Origin: JBBDWK01 sp040902885
GTDB taxonomy: Bacteria; Acidobacteriota; Terriglobia; Bryobacterales; Bryobacteraceae
Direction of reading: 5' to 3'
Assembly: GCA_040902885.1 (NCBI GenBank)
Contig: JBBDWK010000109.1
Coordinates: 1-60,734, forward strand
Length of the DNA stretch: 60,734 bases
Shown: positions 9,183 to 18,463 of the stretch, in pieces
How positions within the stretch are numbered: the first letter of the stretch is position 1
Layout of the letters: every line of letters starts with the position of its first letter
Notes under the pieces: generated by a model
Told to the model about the DNA's origin: nothing
Databases searched by the model: none
Seen by the model: only the letters and a program-made list of their open reading frames with translations
Position numbers and translations under genes: made by a program

Positions 9183-12100
9183 TCAGAACGAGAAACGCAT
9201 GCTGACCTGAAGCTCGCGATTCGGCGTGGCGGCTTCCGTGACGGTCCCGAACTGAGGCGTATTCACGAAGCGGTTGGGCGTGCCCAGATTGGTGCGGTTG
9301 AGCGCGTTGAAGAACTCGCCGCGAAACTGCAGACGCGCCGTCTCCGAGACGGCGAACTCACGGACCAAAGCCGCGTCGAGAGTTTGCAGTCCGGGTCCGT
9401 AGACCGTGTTGCGCCCCACGTTGCCGAAAGTGTAAGCCTCAGGTGTCGAAAACGCATCGGGGTTGAACCACCGGTCGGCCGTGCGGGTCCCTGGCCCGAA
9501 TACGGGAGCGCCGGTGTAGTTGGCACGAATCGGATTCTCTCCCAGAATGGTTCCCGCATTGGCGGTGTCGCCGAAGACCGAAACGGTAAACGGAAAGCCG
9601 CTCTGAATCTGGTAGATGGTGGACAGGCGCCAGCCGCGCGTAACGGCGCCGACCCAGCTCCCGCGGAAAGTTGCCGGAATGTCGTAAACGGCGCTGAGCG
9701 CGAATCGGTGCCGGATGTCGCAGGCGAGCCCTTTTTCGGCGAACAGGTTGCTGTTGTCCTGGGGGATTGTGGATTCGAACATCGGGGATCGGAAATCCGG
9801 CGCGTCGCTCAAGCTTTTACCAAACGTGTAATTGGCGAGCAGGTTCAGGCCAGACGAGTAGCGGCGGCGGAGGTTGACGTAACCCGCGTCGTACCAGCTT
9901 CGGGCTGTATTCTCGAGAATGTTGACGCCGCTGACCGCAAAGGTGGAGCCGGCTACGGCGATGTCGGAGGGCAATTGCGCGCCCGCGGCGAAGCTGGCCG
10001 TTTGGTAAGGGCGGCGCGGCTGGAGCAAGCCAGGTCCGGGAGGCGCATTGTTGATCAGGTGGGCGCGCTGCAAGTGATAGCCGCGGGCGCCCTGATAACC
10101 CACCTCCGCCGTGGTCTGGTCGCCGAGACTCTTTTCCACAGTTGCGCTCCACTGCTGAAGATACTGCGCGCGCGGATGAGAATCGAAACCGGCGAAGCTG
10201 ACTACGGTACGGCCCAGCACGGCTGGCGCGAAGTCGAAAGTCGTAATGGACGGGATGAAGTTGTTGCTCTGGTTGGTTTCCGGGAAAACCAGCGGCACAT
10301 TGTGCAACTGGTTGCACCAGGTGTTCATGTTCACCGGCGTGTAGAAGATGCCATAGGCGGCCCGGAGGACCAGACCGGATGAGGGCAAATGATGAGCGAT
10401 ACCCAGGCGCGGGGCGAAGCGCTTTTTGTTGGCATACATGAGGCCGCGAGGAAATCCGTTCTGCCCGCCGATCACAGCCTGGAGTTGCCCGTTCTGGACG
10501 AGTAAATTGCTCCATGGCCGCTCAACGTCGCTCAGCGGCTTCATGAATTCATAGCGAAGGCCTATTTCGATGTTCGTGTTGGCGGTGAGACGCCAGCTAT
10601 CCTGCACGTAGGCGTCGGCATACCATTGCCGCAGGTCCATGCTCGGTATCCCGGCCTGGCGCTGACGCACGGCGGGGAGGCCGAGCAGGAAGCTGGCCAA
10701 CGCGGAACCTGTGCCATCCGTGTTGGCGGTCTGTGTCGTAAAGCCGTTGGTGAACTGGTAAAAGCCGCGGTTCTGAAAGAATCCCCACATCGGCCAGATG
10801 TAGTGGCGGTAGCTGCCTCCAATCTTGAGCCCATGGCGGCCTCGCTGCCAGGACAGAGACTCCCGTCCTTCGTAGATCGTGCCCCACGCCTTCATCGGCG
10901 TTGCGGCAAAACTGTCCCCGAAGCCGGTGTAGCCCTGCACAGCGAACCACGGCGCTCCATAGGCGCCCTTGCCGCCGAAGCCGATCCCTTGAATACCAAG
11001 CTCGGACACGATGTCGTTGGTCTCGCTGTTCTCCGACGACCGGTTCATCGCCAGCCTCGAAACGGCGAACGAAAACGTATTCAGCGCGGATGCCGAGAGA
11101 ACATGGTTCCACGCGGAGGTGAAATGGTGTGACCGGTTGTCGTGGAAAGCGCCGAAGCCCGGAAGGTTTTGCGGCATGAAGCCGCCCTCGGTACCGATGG
11201 AGTAGCGCGCATACAGCGAGTCGCCTCCGCCGAGAACCCGGTCGATGCGAAGGGTGCCCTGATCCTGTCCGTGCCGGTGCTTTCGCACGTCGAGATAATT
11301 GTTGGAGTCCTGTCCACCGCCCACCGTGGGGCTATGCCCTCCATGCCCTCCACCCCCGCCAACGCCGCTTTCAGTATTCGGCAGGGGAACATACTTGCTC
11401 AGCATGATGGCGGGAACCGGGTGAATCAGGCTCTCGGGGATGACGTTGCCCGGAAACTGGTCGCGAAAGATTTGCGGGTTGGCGGCGCTCACCGGCCTGG
11501 ACGGATCGAAATTGGGATTATTTCGGGAGCTGAACGGATTGAAGACGTTAACGCCCGCATCGGCGAAGTCGCCCATGGCCGCCATTTCAGTGGGAACGGT
11601 GGCGACCGCGGTAATCGCCTTCCTCTTGCGAAGCCCCTCGTAATTCACGAAGAAGAACGTCTTACCGCCTGGGAGCGGGCCCCCCAGCGACGCGCCGAAG
11701 TTATTCTGCACCAAGTGGCTGGAGCCTTCCCCCTCGTTAAAGTTGCGGGCGTCCATGGCATTGTTGCGAAGGAACTCGTAAGCCGTGCCGTGAAACTTGT
11801 TCGTCCCCGAGCGCGTGACGATGTTGATCTGTCCGCCGCCCCCGCCGCCCATCTCTGCGGAGTAGCTGCCCGTTTGCACTTTGAATTCGAGCACGGCGTC
11901 CGGCGACAAGCTCAGGTTCTGGGTGTTGAACGTGGGATCCGTGTTCGTAGCGCCGTCCAGAAGAAAGTAATTCGCATTCGGCCGGTTACCGCCGATGCTG
12001 AGCGCGGAGGGCTGTCCAGGACGCCAGTAAAGAGGGTTCATATCGCCGCGCTGCGCTCCGTGGCTCGTATGCGCTCCGGGCACCGTTAGGGCCAGATCGA

Positions 12101-12539
12101 GCAGCATGCGTCCATTGAGCGGGAGCTCGCGGATGGACTGCTGCTCGATCACCGCACCGAGGCTGGCGTCCGCGGTCTTGAGCACCTCGGCGTTGGCGGA
12201 CACGACGACGCTCTCGCTCGCCTCTCCCAGCGAGAGCACCAGATCCAGCCGCATCTGCTGGCCAACCTCCAGCCGCACCTTACGGGTAAAGGGGTGGAAG
12301 CCGGGCGCTTCGGCCTGCAACTCATATTCACCGGGCGCGACTCCGGCGAACTCATAGAGTCCTTCCAGGTTGGAAACCACGCTGCGCACCGCGCCAGTGG
12401 CGCTCGATTTTATCTGAAGGCGCGCCTGCTGGAGGGGCCGCGCTTGAGGATCCGCGATACTTCCTCCCAAGCTCGCAAAGTTGCTTTGCCCCCATAGAGA
12501 AACACTTAACATGCAGGTGAAAAACGCCCACGTCTTCAT
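9183..12539 (-). CDS. Oar-like TonB-dependent receptor with carboxypeptidase-regulatory domain
   Basis: The protein (about 1118 residues) has a signal peptide (KTWAFFTCMLSVSLWGQS), then a carboxypeptidase-regulatory-like beta domain at about 25-100 (GGSIADPQARPLQQARLQI ... GLYEFAGVAPGEYELQAEAPG). A plug domain near 110-250 follows, with RELPLNGRMLLDLALTVPG, then a large 22-strand type outer-membrane barrel ending in aromatic MRFSF. This Oar-like architecture is abundant in Acidobacteria; members are thought to import oligosaccharides or peptides or to act in adhesion, but the ligand cannot be predicted. A glycine-rich stretch (GVGGGGGHGG) lies in an extracellular-loop position. GTG 12557 is an alternative start; I favour ATG 12539 because the signal peptide begins there. 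A TATTAT -10-like element lies at 12576-12581 (minus strand). Confidence 0.88.
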   Translation of the reverse strand: MKTWAFFTCMLSVSLWGQSNFASLGGSIADPQARPLQQARLQIKSSATGAVRSVVSNLEGLYEFAGVAPGEYELQAEAPGFHPFTRKVRLEVGQQMRLDLVLSLGEASESVVVSANAEVLKTADASLGAVIEQQSIRELPLNGRMLLDLALTVPGAHTSHGAQRGDMNPLYWRPGQPSALSIGGNRPNANYFLLDGATNTDPTFNTQNLSLSPDAVLEFKVQTGSYSAEMGGGGGGQINIVTRSGTNKFHGTAYEFLRNNAMDARNFNEGEGSSHLVQNNFGASLGGPLPGGKTFFFVNYEGLRKRKAITAVATVPTEMAAMGDFADAGVNVFNPFSSRNNPNFDPSRPVSAANPQIFRDQFPGNVIPESLIHPVPAIMLSKYVPLPNTESGVGGGGGHGGHSPTVGGGQDSNNYLDVRKHRHGQDQGTLRIDRVLGGGDSLYARYSIGTEGGFMPQNLPGFGAFHDNRSHHFTSAWNHVLSASALNTFSFAVSRLAMNRSSENSETNDIVSELGIQGIGFGGKGAYGAPWFAVQGYTGFGDSFAATPMKAWGTIYEGRESLSWQRGRHGLKIGGSYRHYIWPMWGFFQNRGFYQFTNGFTTQTANTDGTGSALASFLLGLPAVRQRQAGIPSMDLRQWYADAYVQDSWRLTANTNIEIGLRYEFMKPLSDVERPWSNLLVQNGQLQAVIGGQNGFPRGLMYANKKRFAPRLGIAHHLPSSGLVLRAAYGIFYTPVNMNTWCNQLHNVPLVFPETNQSNNFIPSITTFDFAPAVLGRTVVSFAGFDSHPRAQYLQQWSATVEKSLGDQTTAEVGYQGARGYHLQRAHLINNAPPGPGLLQPRRPYQTASFAAGAQLPSDIAVAGSTFAVSGVNILENTARSWYDAGYVNLRRRYSSGLNLLANYTFGKSLSDAPDFRSPMFESTIPQDNSNLFAEKGLACDIRHRFALSAVYDIPATFRGSWVGAVTRGWRLSTIYQIQSGFPFTVSVFGDTANAGTILGENPIRANYTGAPVFGPGTRTADRWFNPDAFSTPEAYTFGNVGRNTVYGPGLQTLDAALVREFAVSETARLQFRGEFFNALNRTNLGTPNRFVNTPQFGTVTEAATPNRELQVSMRFSF

Positions 12540-12557
12540 CCTCTGAATCGTAGCCAC

Positions 12558-12906
12558 TTGCAGGCCGAGAACGCCATAATAGATAAGTACTATTCGAAGG
12601 CTGTAGAGCGGGCGATTCGTGATTCCTTTGGAGTGGATCGAGCCTGCGGCTCGGGAATGACCCTGATGCGGGTAACGCGGCGGTCAGCGGCGCGTCCGGC
12701 CAAATAGCCGACTGCCGTGGCGCCGCCAGCGACTCCGGCCGGGCGGGGCCGCCACCGCAATGCCGCAGGCAAAGCACGCCATCGCGATCAGGGCCGGGGC
12801 GCACCTGCGGCCAACGAAACGCGGCTTCATCGTTTGACATCTTAACAGTCGGGGCTACTGTGAGTTTGAGGCGGGTTCCTGGAATGATAGACTGCTTTCA
12901 TACCCT
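12558..12906. other. divergent intergenic region with a possible decayed small-protein gene
   Basis: This 350-base gap separates the TonB receptor (minus) from the first PPC cassette (plus). On the minus strand, 12830-12684 encodes 48 residues that begin like a signal peptide (KPRFVGRRCAPALIAMACF, then ACGIAVA-AP). The overlapping frame 12772-12590 continues with a glycine-zipper-like AGVAGGATAVGYLAGRAADR. Joined by one frameshift they would give a small secreted glycine-zipper protein. I see this as a possible broken gene, not a supported CDS. The rest holds the two outward promoters. Confidence 0.25.
12866..12893 (+). promoter_or_regulatory. promoter of the first PPC/DUF1549/DUF1501 cassette
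   Basis: TTGAGG at 12866-12871 and TAGACT at 12888-12893 are 16 bases apart, and the -10 is preceded by TG plus one base, the extended -10 signature. The predicted transcript start near 12900 lies only about 7 bases before the ATG at 12907, and there is no ribosome-binding site in that space, so the mRNA is probably leaderless. Confidence 0.4.
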
Positions 12907-14649
12907 ATGCGCTCGCTGTGGCTCGTGTTCTCTCTCGCCGGGTATATATTCGCGGGTGGTATAGCAGCCCAAACCACGCCCAAAGCTCGCGTTGCGCGCA
13001 TAGAGCCGAAGGCCCTCTCCGTTCATCCGTTCACAGGTCAGCGTGGCGCCACGTTCGTCATGGCCGTCCGCGGCAATGGTTTGCGCGAAGCAACCGGTGT
13101 ATTTCTGGACGATTCCCCTCTCAAACTGACCATTGAGGGAACTGAAGCCGAGCCGCCCAGCGAAAGCACAGCCAAAAGCAAAGTCCCGTTCGATCTTGTC
13201 CGCCTTCGGGTCGAGACCGCCCCGGACGTAGCGCCGGGCCGCTACCTTTTCCGCCTGGTCACCCCGCACGGCGTCTCAAACGCGCTGCCCCTCCACATCA
13301 CGGAATACCCCATCGCCAGCGAGCCCAAGGGTGCTCATGAGACGCCGGAAGCGGCGGTCGCCGTCGATAAATTTCCTGTCGTCTTTAACGGCGGCATCTT
13401 CCGCCGCGGCGAATCGGATTATTACGCCTTCCATGCGGCGGCCGGACAGATGGTGACATTTGAAGCCATCTCGGGACTGCCTTCGATCGGGGGACCCGGC
13501 GGAAATGCAAGGGGCTTCGATCCGTCACTCTCCGTTTACGAACCGTCCGGAAGCTGGTTCGATCCCAAGCGTCTCAACCGCATCGCATTCAATGACGAAC
13601 CCTTGTGGGTCTCCGGCCGGCTCACCGATGCCCATCTGGTCCACAAGTTCGAAAAGACCGGCCGCTATCTGCTGCGCGTGGAAGCCTTCTCTGGCCAGGG
13701 CGGGCCCGACTACAGCTACCACCTGAAAATTCTCCCGGGCATAGCGCCCCAGGACGTCGAGCCCGCGGCCGGCGACTGGAATGAGCGGGGGTTTCAGCGC
13801 CGCCTCTCCGCCGACCGTCTCAACGAGCTCGCCGCGCGCGGCGGCAAGCCGCGGAACAAGAAGTCCGTTGAGACCTATCGCGCCGCTGCCGTCCCGGCCG
13901 CCGAGGCGGGCGCCTTCAAGCTCCCCGGCACGCTCGAGGGCAGTCTCGGGCAGCCCGGCGAAGCCCACCGCGCCCGTTTCCAGCTTGATGGTCCGCAGGA
14001 TATCGCCATCGAAGTGGAAACGCCGGCCACCGCCCCGCCCCTGTTCAACCCGGTCGTGCGCCTGCTGGATACCGCCGGCCAGGAGGTCGCCACCAACGTC
14101 TTCGTGGGCGTCGGCGATTGCTCCGGGGAAATGTCCAAGTCGCTCCAGGCCAAAACGATCATTCCCCTTCGAGACGCCGGCGGTTATACGGTCGAAATTC
14201 GCGACACCACATCCGATCTCGCCGAGCCCGGCTTCCGTTACCGCGTCCAGGTGCGTCCACAAATACCTCACGTCGGCCAAATCAGCATCGACGTGGACCA
14301 CGTCAACCTCGTCCCCGGCGACGCGCAAATGGTACGCGTGATCTTCGACCGCGAGGAAGATTATCGCGGCGCCATCGCCGTTACAGCCGAATCCCTGCCG
14401 CCGGGAGTTCAGGCTTCGGCCGGCGCGGATTTTGAGCCGGACAAGGACCCGCCGCGCTTTCCCGGCAAGCGGGAGCGCTACACCGCGCGCACCGAACGGA
14501 CGGTCGTGGTCTTCACGGCAGACGCCGATGCAGCCCCAACGGCGCATCCCTGGATCGCCCGGCTGGCGGTGCGTCCCATCGTGGACGGCAAGCCAGGTGA
14601 GATTCTCGAAACCAAACAAATTCCCATGATGGTGGTGGCCAAACCGTGA
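12907..14649 (+). CDS. secreted protein with PPC (pre-peptidase C-terminal) domains, cassette 1
   Basis: A 580-residue protein with signal peptide (LWLVFSLAGYIFAGGIAA-QT). Residues 25-130 resemble an IPT/TIG-like beta domain (KALSVHPFTGQRGATFVMAV). A PPC-type jelly-roll lies at about 155-280 (FRRGESDYYAFHAAAGQMVT ... FDPSLSVYEPSGSWFDP ... KTGRYLLRVEAFSGQGGPDY). A second such domain lies at about 340-455, followed by a C-terminal beta domain. PPC domains occur in secreted, carbohydrate- or protein-interacting proteins; no catalytic site is visible, so it may be a binding or scaffold partner for the two proteins encoded next. It shares a 4-base overlap with the DUF1549/DUF1553 gene. The same arrangement recurs at 48.8-43.1 kb. 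Confidence 0.8.
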   Translation: MRSLWLVFSLAGYIFAGGIAAQTTPKARVARIEPKALSVHPFTGQRGATFVMAVRGNGLREATGVFLDDSPLKLTIEGTEAEPPSESTAKSKVPFDLVRLRVETAPDVAPGRYLFRLVTPHGVSNALPLHITEYPIASEPKGAHETPEAAVAVDKFPVVFNGGIFRRGESDYYAFHAAAGQMVTFEAISGLPSIGGPGGNARGFDPSLSVYEPSGSWFDPKRLNRIAFNDEPLWVSGRLTDAHLVHKFEKTGRYLLRVEAFSGQGGPDYSYHLKILPGIAPQDVEPAAGDWNERGFQRRLSADRLNELAARGGKPRNKKSVETYRAAAVPAAEAGAFKLPGTLEGSLGQPGEAHRARFQLDGPQDIAIEVETPATAPPLFNPVVRLLDTAGQEVATNVFVGVGDCSGEMSKSLQAKTIIPLRDAGGYTVEIRDTTSDLAEPGFRYRVQVRPQIPHVGQISIDVDHVNLVPGDAQMVRVIFDREEDYRGAIAVTAESLPPGVQASAGADFEPDKDPPRFPGKRERYTARTERTVVVFTADADAAPTAHPWIARLAVRPIVDGKPGEILETKQIPMMVVAKP

Positions 14650-17144
14650 GATCGTTCTTCGCTCTTCTGCTTGTCTCCGGCGCGGCATGGGCCGATCCCA
14701 GGTTGGTGTCCCTGAAGACCGTCCCTGCCGAAGCGACCCTCACCGGCGCTGGCGCCACGCAGCAGTTCCTCGCGATCGCCACCTATACGGACGGCAGCGA
14801 GCGCGATGTGACGGTCGAAAGCGAGTGGAAGGTCTCGGATCCAGCCCTCGCCGCCATTGCCGGTCCCGCCCGCCTGGCTGCCATAGCCGACGGATCGCTG
14901 ACCTTCACCGCTGCGATTACGGGAAAGCGAGCGCACTCCGCGGTTCGCATCCAGAACTCCCATACCGCCCGCCCGTTCAACTTTTCTCGCGACATCGGCG
15001 CGATCCTCACCAAGCGCGGCTGCAATGGAGCCGCTTGCCATGGCGGGGTCAAGGGAGCAGGCGGTCTCAAGCTCTCCGCCAACGCGCTCTATCCTAAAGA
15101 CGACTACGAGTGGATCGTCAAGGGGGGCGAGTACCAGGTCCTTACGAACGAAGTGAAGGGAGACCGCATCCCGCGCGTGAACCTCGAAAGGCCCGAGAAG
15201 AGCCTTCTGCTGCTGAAGCCCACGATGATGACGCCTCACGGGGGCGGCGAGCGGTTCGAGAAGGATTCCGAGGACTACAGAACCATTCTCGAGTGGGTCA
15301 AGAGCGGGGCTCCCTACGGCATCGAAGCGGGCGCAAACGAGCCGGTGCTCACGAGCCTCGAAGTCTACCCGCCGGTAGCCGTCATGCCTGTTGGGGGCGC
15401 GCGCCGCCTGCTGGTGACGGCTCGCTTCAGCGACAGCCATACGGAAGACTTCACCCACCAGGTTCTCTACGCGACGAACAACGCCGATGTCGCGACAGTA
15501 AGCGCGGACGGCGTGGCCGGAGCCAAACGCCTGGGCGAAACGGCGATCCTGATTCGTGCCGCGGGCCAGGTGGCAAGCGCCGGAGTGGGTGTGATCGGCC
15601 CGCCAATTCCCAACTACCCTGATGTGCCGCGCTGGAACCTGATCGACGAGCCCGTTTTCAGCAAGCTCGAGAAGTTCCGCATCATCCCATCTGAGGTTTC
15701 GGGCGACAACGAGTTTCTCCGCCGCGTCTGCCTGGACCTCACCGGAACTCCGCCGCCGCCCGAACGCGCCCGCCAGTTCGCCGCCAGCAAGGACCCGCGC
15801 AAGCGTGAGAAGGTGGTGGATGCTCTCATAGCCTCGCCCGAGTTCGTCGACTATTGGACCTTCCGTTTCTCCGACATCTTTCGCGTTGCCATCTTCGCGA
15901 ACGGCCTCACGCCGAAGTGGAGCCAGAAATACTGGGAGTGGATTCGCTGGAGCATCGAGACCAACCGCCCGTACGATGAGATCGCGCGAGAGCGGCTGTC
16001 GGCACAGGGCTATGGGCCCGCCTCGCGCCACTTCCTTCCATATAACCAGATTGGCCCGCCGGCCGACGTGATGGCCGAAGAGGTGCGCGTCTTTTTTGGA
16101 CGGCGCCTCGACTGCGCGCAGTGCCACAACCACCCGTATGAGAACTGGAGCCAGGACCAGTTCTGGGGCATGGCCGCCTTCTTCTCGCGGTTATTCAAGA
16201 TGGGGACGGTCGTCTTCGACCATCCCACCAATATGGAGCTGGGCTCAAAGGATGTGAACGGCAAAATCGAGCTTGTTCATCCGCGCACCAAAGCTGCGGT
16301 GCGGCCCGCGCTGCTCGACGGCTCCCGCTTCAACCCGATCGCGGACTCGAACCCGCGCAAAGAGCTCGCCCGCTGGATGACATCGCACCCCTACTTCGCC
16401 GAAGCGGCCGTCAATCGCATCTGGGGCCAGTTCTTCGGCCGGGGCATCGTGGATCCGGTCGACGACTTTCGCTCGACCAATCCGGCCACTCATCCCGAGC
16501 TGCTTGCCGCGCTCGCGAAGGATTTCCGCGACAGCGGCTATGACCTGCGCCACCTGATGAAGACCATCGCGATGTCCCGCACCTATCAGTTGACGAACCG
16601 CGCGAACGCGACCAACCGGGAAGATCTGACCAACTACTCGCGCTCCCTGCCCCGCCCGCTGGACGCGGAAGTTCTGCTGGACGCTGTGGTGGCCGTGACC
16701 GGAGTGCCGGAGACCTTTGCAACGGCGGTCACGGAAGGGTCCGCGGTGGGCCAGGCGCCGGCGGGCACCCGCGCGATTAACCTGAAGGACCCCGACATGT
16801 ATTTTTCGCGCTTTCTGGAGCTTTACGGGCGCCCGAACCGGGGCGCCATCCCGGAGCGCGGCGACAAGCCGAATTTGGGACAGGCATTGCACATGCTGGC
16901 GGGAGCGAGTTACGTGGACCGGCTGAGCGCGAAGGACAGCCGGCTGGCGCGGCTGCTGGAGTCCGGGGCCTCCGATGCGAAAATTATCGAGGAGTTTTAT
17001 CTGGCCGCCCTCGGACGCGTGCCCGCTCAAGAGGAAACGCTCGAGTTGCAGCGCATCCTGGCCAAACGCGGCGACCGCGAAGCCGGCCTGCGCGAGTTTG
17101 CCTGGGCATTGATCAGTTCCCGCGAGTTCGCGGAGAATCATTAA
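14646..17144 (+). CDS. DUF1549/DUF1553 protein with cytochrome-c-like motifs, cassette 1
   Basis: This 832-residue secreted protein starts at GTG 14646, overlapping the previous stop by 4 bases (GTGA). After a signal peptide (FFALLLVSGAAWA-DP) comes a bacterial-Ig-like domain (25-105). A segment with CNGAACH at C126-H132 lies in the position of the cytochrome-c-like module in this family. A second Ig-like domain (about 235-320) is followed by DUF1549 (about 330-530), which ends with a classic CxxCH at about C490-H494 (DCAQCHNHPYENW), and DUF1553 (about 560-830). Such proteins are common in Planctomycetes and Acidobacteria, nearly always beside a DUF1501 gene, and have no proven biochemical role. 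Haem binding is inferred from the motifs alone. Confidence 0.87.
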   Translation: MRSFFALLLVSGAAWADPRLVSLKTVPAEATLTGAGATQQFLAIATYTDGSERDVTVESEWKVSDPALAAIAGPARLAAIADGSLTFTAAITGKRAHSAVRIQNSHTARPFNFSRDIGAILTKRGCNGAACHGGVKGAGGLKLSANALYPKDDYEWIVKGGEYQVLTNEVKGDRIPRVNLERPEKSLLLLKPTMMTPHGGGERFEKDSEDYRTILEWVKSGAPYGIEAGANEPVLTSLEVYPPVAVMPVGGARRLLVTARFSDSHTEDFTHQVLYATNNADVATVSADGVAGAKRLGETAILIRAAGQVASAGVGVIGPPIPNYPDVPRWNLIDEPVFSKLEKFRIIPSEVSGDNEFLRRVCLDLTGTPPPPERARQFAASKDPRKREKVVDALIASPEFVDYWTFRFSDIFRVAIFANGLTPKWSQKYWEWIRWSIETNRPYDEIARERLSAQGYGPASRHFLPYNQIGPPADVMAEEVRVFFGRRLDCAQCHNHPYENWSQDQFWGMAAFFSRLFKMGTVVFDHPTNMELGSKDVNGKIELVHPRTKAAVRPALLDGSRFNPIADSNPRKELARWMTSHPYFAEAAVNRIWGQFFGRGIVDPVDDFRSTNPATHPELLAALAKDFRDSGYDLRHLMKTIAMSRTYQLTNRANATNREDLTNYSRSLPRPLDAEVLLDAVVAVTGVPETFATAVTEGSAVGQAPAGTRAINLKDPDMYFSRFLELYGRPNRGAIPERGDKPNLGQALHMLAGASYVDRLSAKDSRLARLLESGASDAKIIEEFYLAALGRVPAQEETLELQRILAKRGDREAGLREFAWALISSREFAENH

Positions 17145-17153
17145 GGAGGAACG

Positions 17154-18458
17154 ATGGCGAAACATCCCGCTTCCCGCAGAGATTTCCTGAGTGTGGGTTC
17201 GTTGGGCTTTTTGGGTTTGACGCTGAGCGACTATCTGGCCGCCGCCGCGGCCAAGGCTCCCGGCGCGGCCAAAGCCAACGCGGTCATCCTCTTCTGGCTC
17301 GAAGGCGGACCCAGCCACATCGACACCTGGGACCCCAAGACCAACAGTAACTTCAAACCGATGTCGACCAACGTGGCCGGCATTCAGGTTTCCGAACTGC
17401 TGCCGAAGATCGCAAAGAAGATGGACAAACTGGCGCTGGTACGCTCCATGCACACGCGCGGCACGGACCATCCGCAGGCTACGCACTATGTGGTTACCGG
17501 CCACGAGATCAACCCGGCGATGCAGTTTCCCAGCCTGGGTTCGATCGTCACCAGGGAACTGGGGCCTCGCAACGCCGTGCCGCCCCACGTGCTGGTTCCC
17601 AAGTGGGACCGCGGCCGGCAGTACGAAGATTATTTCCGGGCATCGTTTCTCGGCGGCGACTACGACCCGATGTGCATTCCGGACCCGAGCAAGCCGGGCT
17701 TCGAGGTCACCGATCTCAGCCTTCCGAAGACCGTTTCGCAAGTATCGGTGGAAAGCCGCTCCGCGTTTTTGAAGGCCGTGGACAGCCGCTACCGGACGCT
17801 CAACGAGCGGGCCGAATATGCCGACCTGGACGGCTTCACAGCTCAGGCGTGGAAGATGATTCTTACGCCCGCCGTGCGCGACGCATTCGATCTCTCGAAG
17901 GAATCCGAAAAGACCAAGGAGCGCTATGGCAAAGATTCGGTTGGGCAGTCCGTGCTGCTCGCCCGCAGGCTGGTGGAAGCCGGCAGCCGCTTTGTCACCG
18001 CCGCGGGCTATCACAGCAACTCCTGGGATACCCACAGCGACAATGACAAGGGCCATCGCGACCGCCTGGCTCCACCGCTTGACCGCACCCTGACCGCCCT
18101 GGTCGACGATCTCGACGAGCGCGGTCTGCTGGATACGACGCTCGTCGTCGCCATGGGCGAGTTCGGCCGCACGCCGGTCATCAACCCCAACCTCGGCCGC
18201 GACCACTGGCCCAACTGCTGGTCGCTGGCGCTCGCCGGCGGCGGCATCAAGACCGGGCAGGTGGTGGGATCGAGCGACGAAGAGGGCTACAACGTCACCA
18301 GCCGCGCGGTCACCATGGGCGATCTCTACGCGACCATTTATAAAACGCTGGGGATCGACTGGAAAAAGGAATACATGAGCCCCATCGGCCGCCCGGTGAA
18401 GATTGCCAACTCACTCGAAGACCGGACAGGCGAGCCGGTGGAGGAGTTGCTGGCGTAG
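17154..18458 (+). CDS. DUF1501 protein with Tat-type signal, cassette 1
   Basis: A 434-residue protein with twin-arginine leader (SRRDFLSVGSLGFLGL), so it is probably exported folded. It belongs to DUF1501, which has the fold of the alkaline phosphatase/sulfatase superfamily; conserved segments visible are ILFWLEGGPSHIDTWDPK near 43, TDHPQATHYVVTGHE near 105, and VVAMGEFGRTP near 330. The reaction is unknown for the family. It ends the three-gene cassette, 9 bases after the DUF1549/DUF1553 gene, with a very strong ribosome-binding site (AAGGAGGAA at 17144-17152). It converges with tamB, leaving 5 bases between stops. Confidence 0.9.
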   Translation: MAKHPASRRDFLSVGSLGFLGLTLSDYLAAAAAKAPGAAKANAVILFWLEGGPSHIDTWDPKTNSNFKPMSTNVAGIQVSELLPKIAKKMDKLALVRSMHTRGTDHPQATHYVVTGHEINPAMQFPSLGSIVTRELGPRNAVPPHVLVPKWDRGRQYEDYFRASFLGGDYDPMCIPDPSKPGFEVTDLSLPKTVSQVSVESRSAFLKAVDSRYRTLNERAEYADLDGFTAQAWKMILTPAVRDAFDLSKESEKTKERYGKDSVGQSVLLARRLVEAGSRFVTAAGYHSNSWDTHSDNDKGHRDRLAPPLDRTLTALVDDLDERGLLDTTLVVAMGEFGRTPVINPNLGRDHWPNCWSLALAGGGIKTGQVVGSSDEEGYNVTSRAVTMGDLYATIYKTLGIDWKKEYMSPIGRPVKIANSLEDRTGEPVEELLA

Positions 18459-18463
18459 GCGAG

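Noticed and set aside
12352..12840. Minus-strand open frame of 162 codons over the TonB start and upstream gap
   Set aside because: It overlaps the signal peptide of the TonB receptor in another frame, and its sequence has no recognisable features.
14478..18206. Long minus-strand open frames (551 and 653 codons) opposite cassette 1
   Set aside because: Antisense shadows caused by high GC; the plus-strand products are well-known families.
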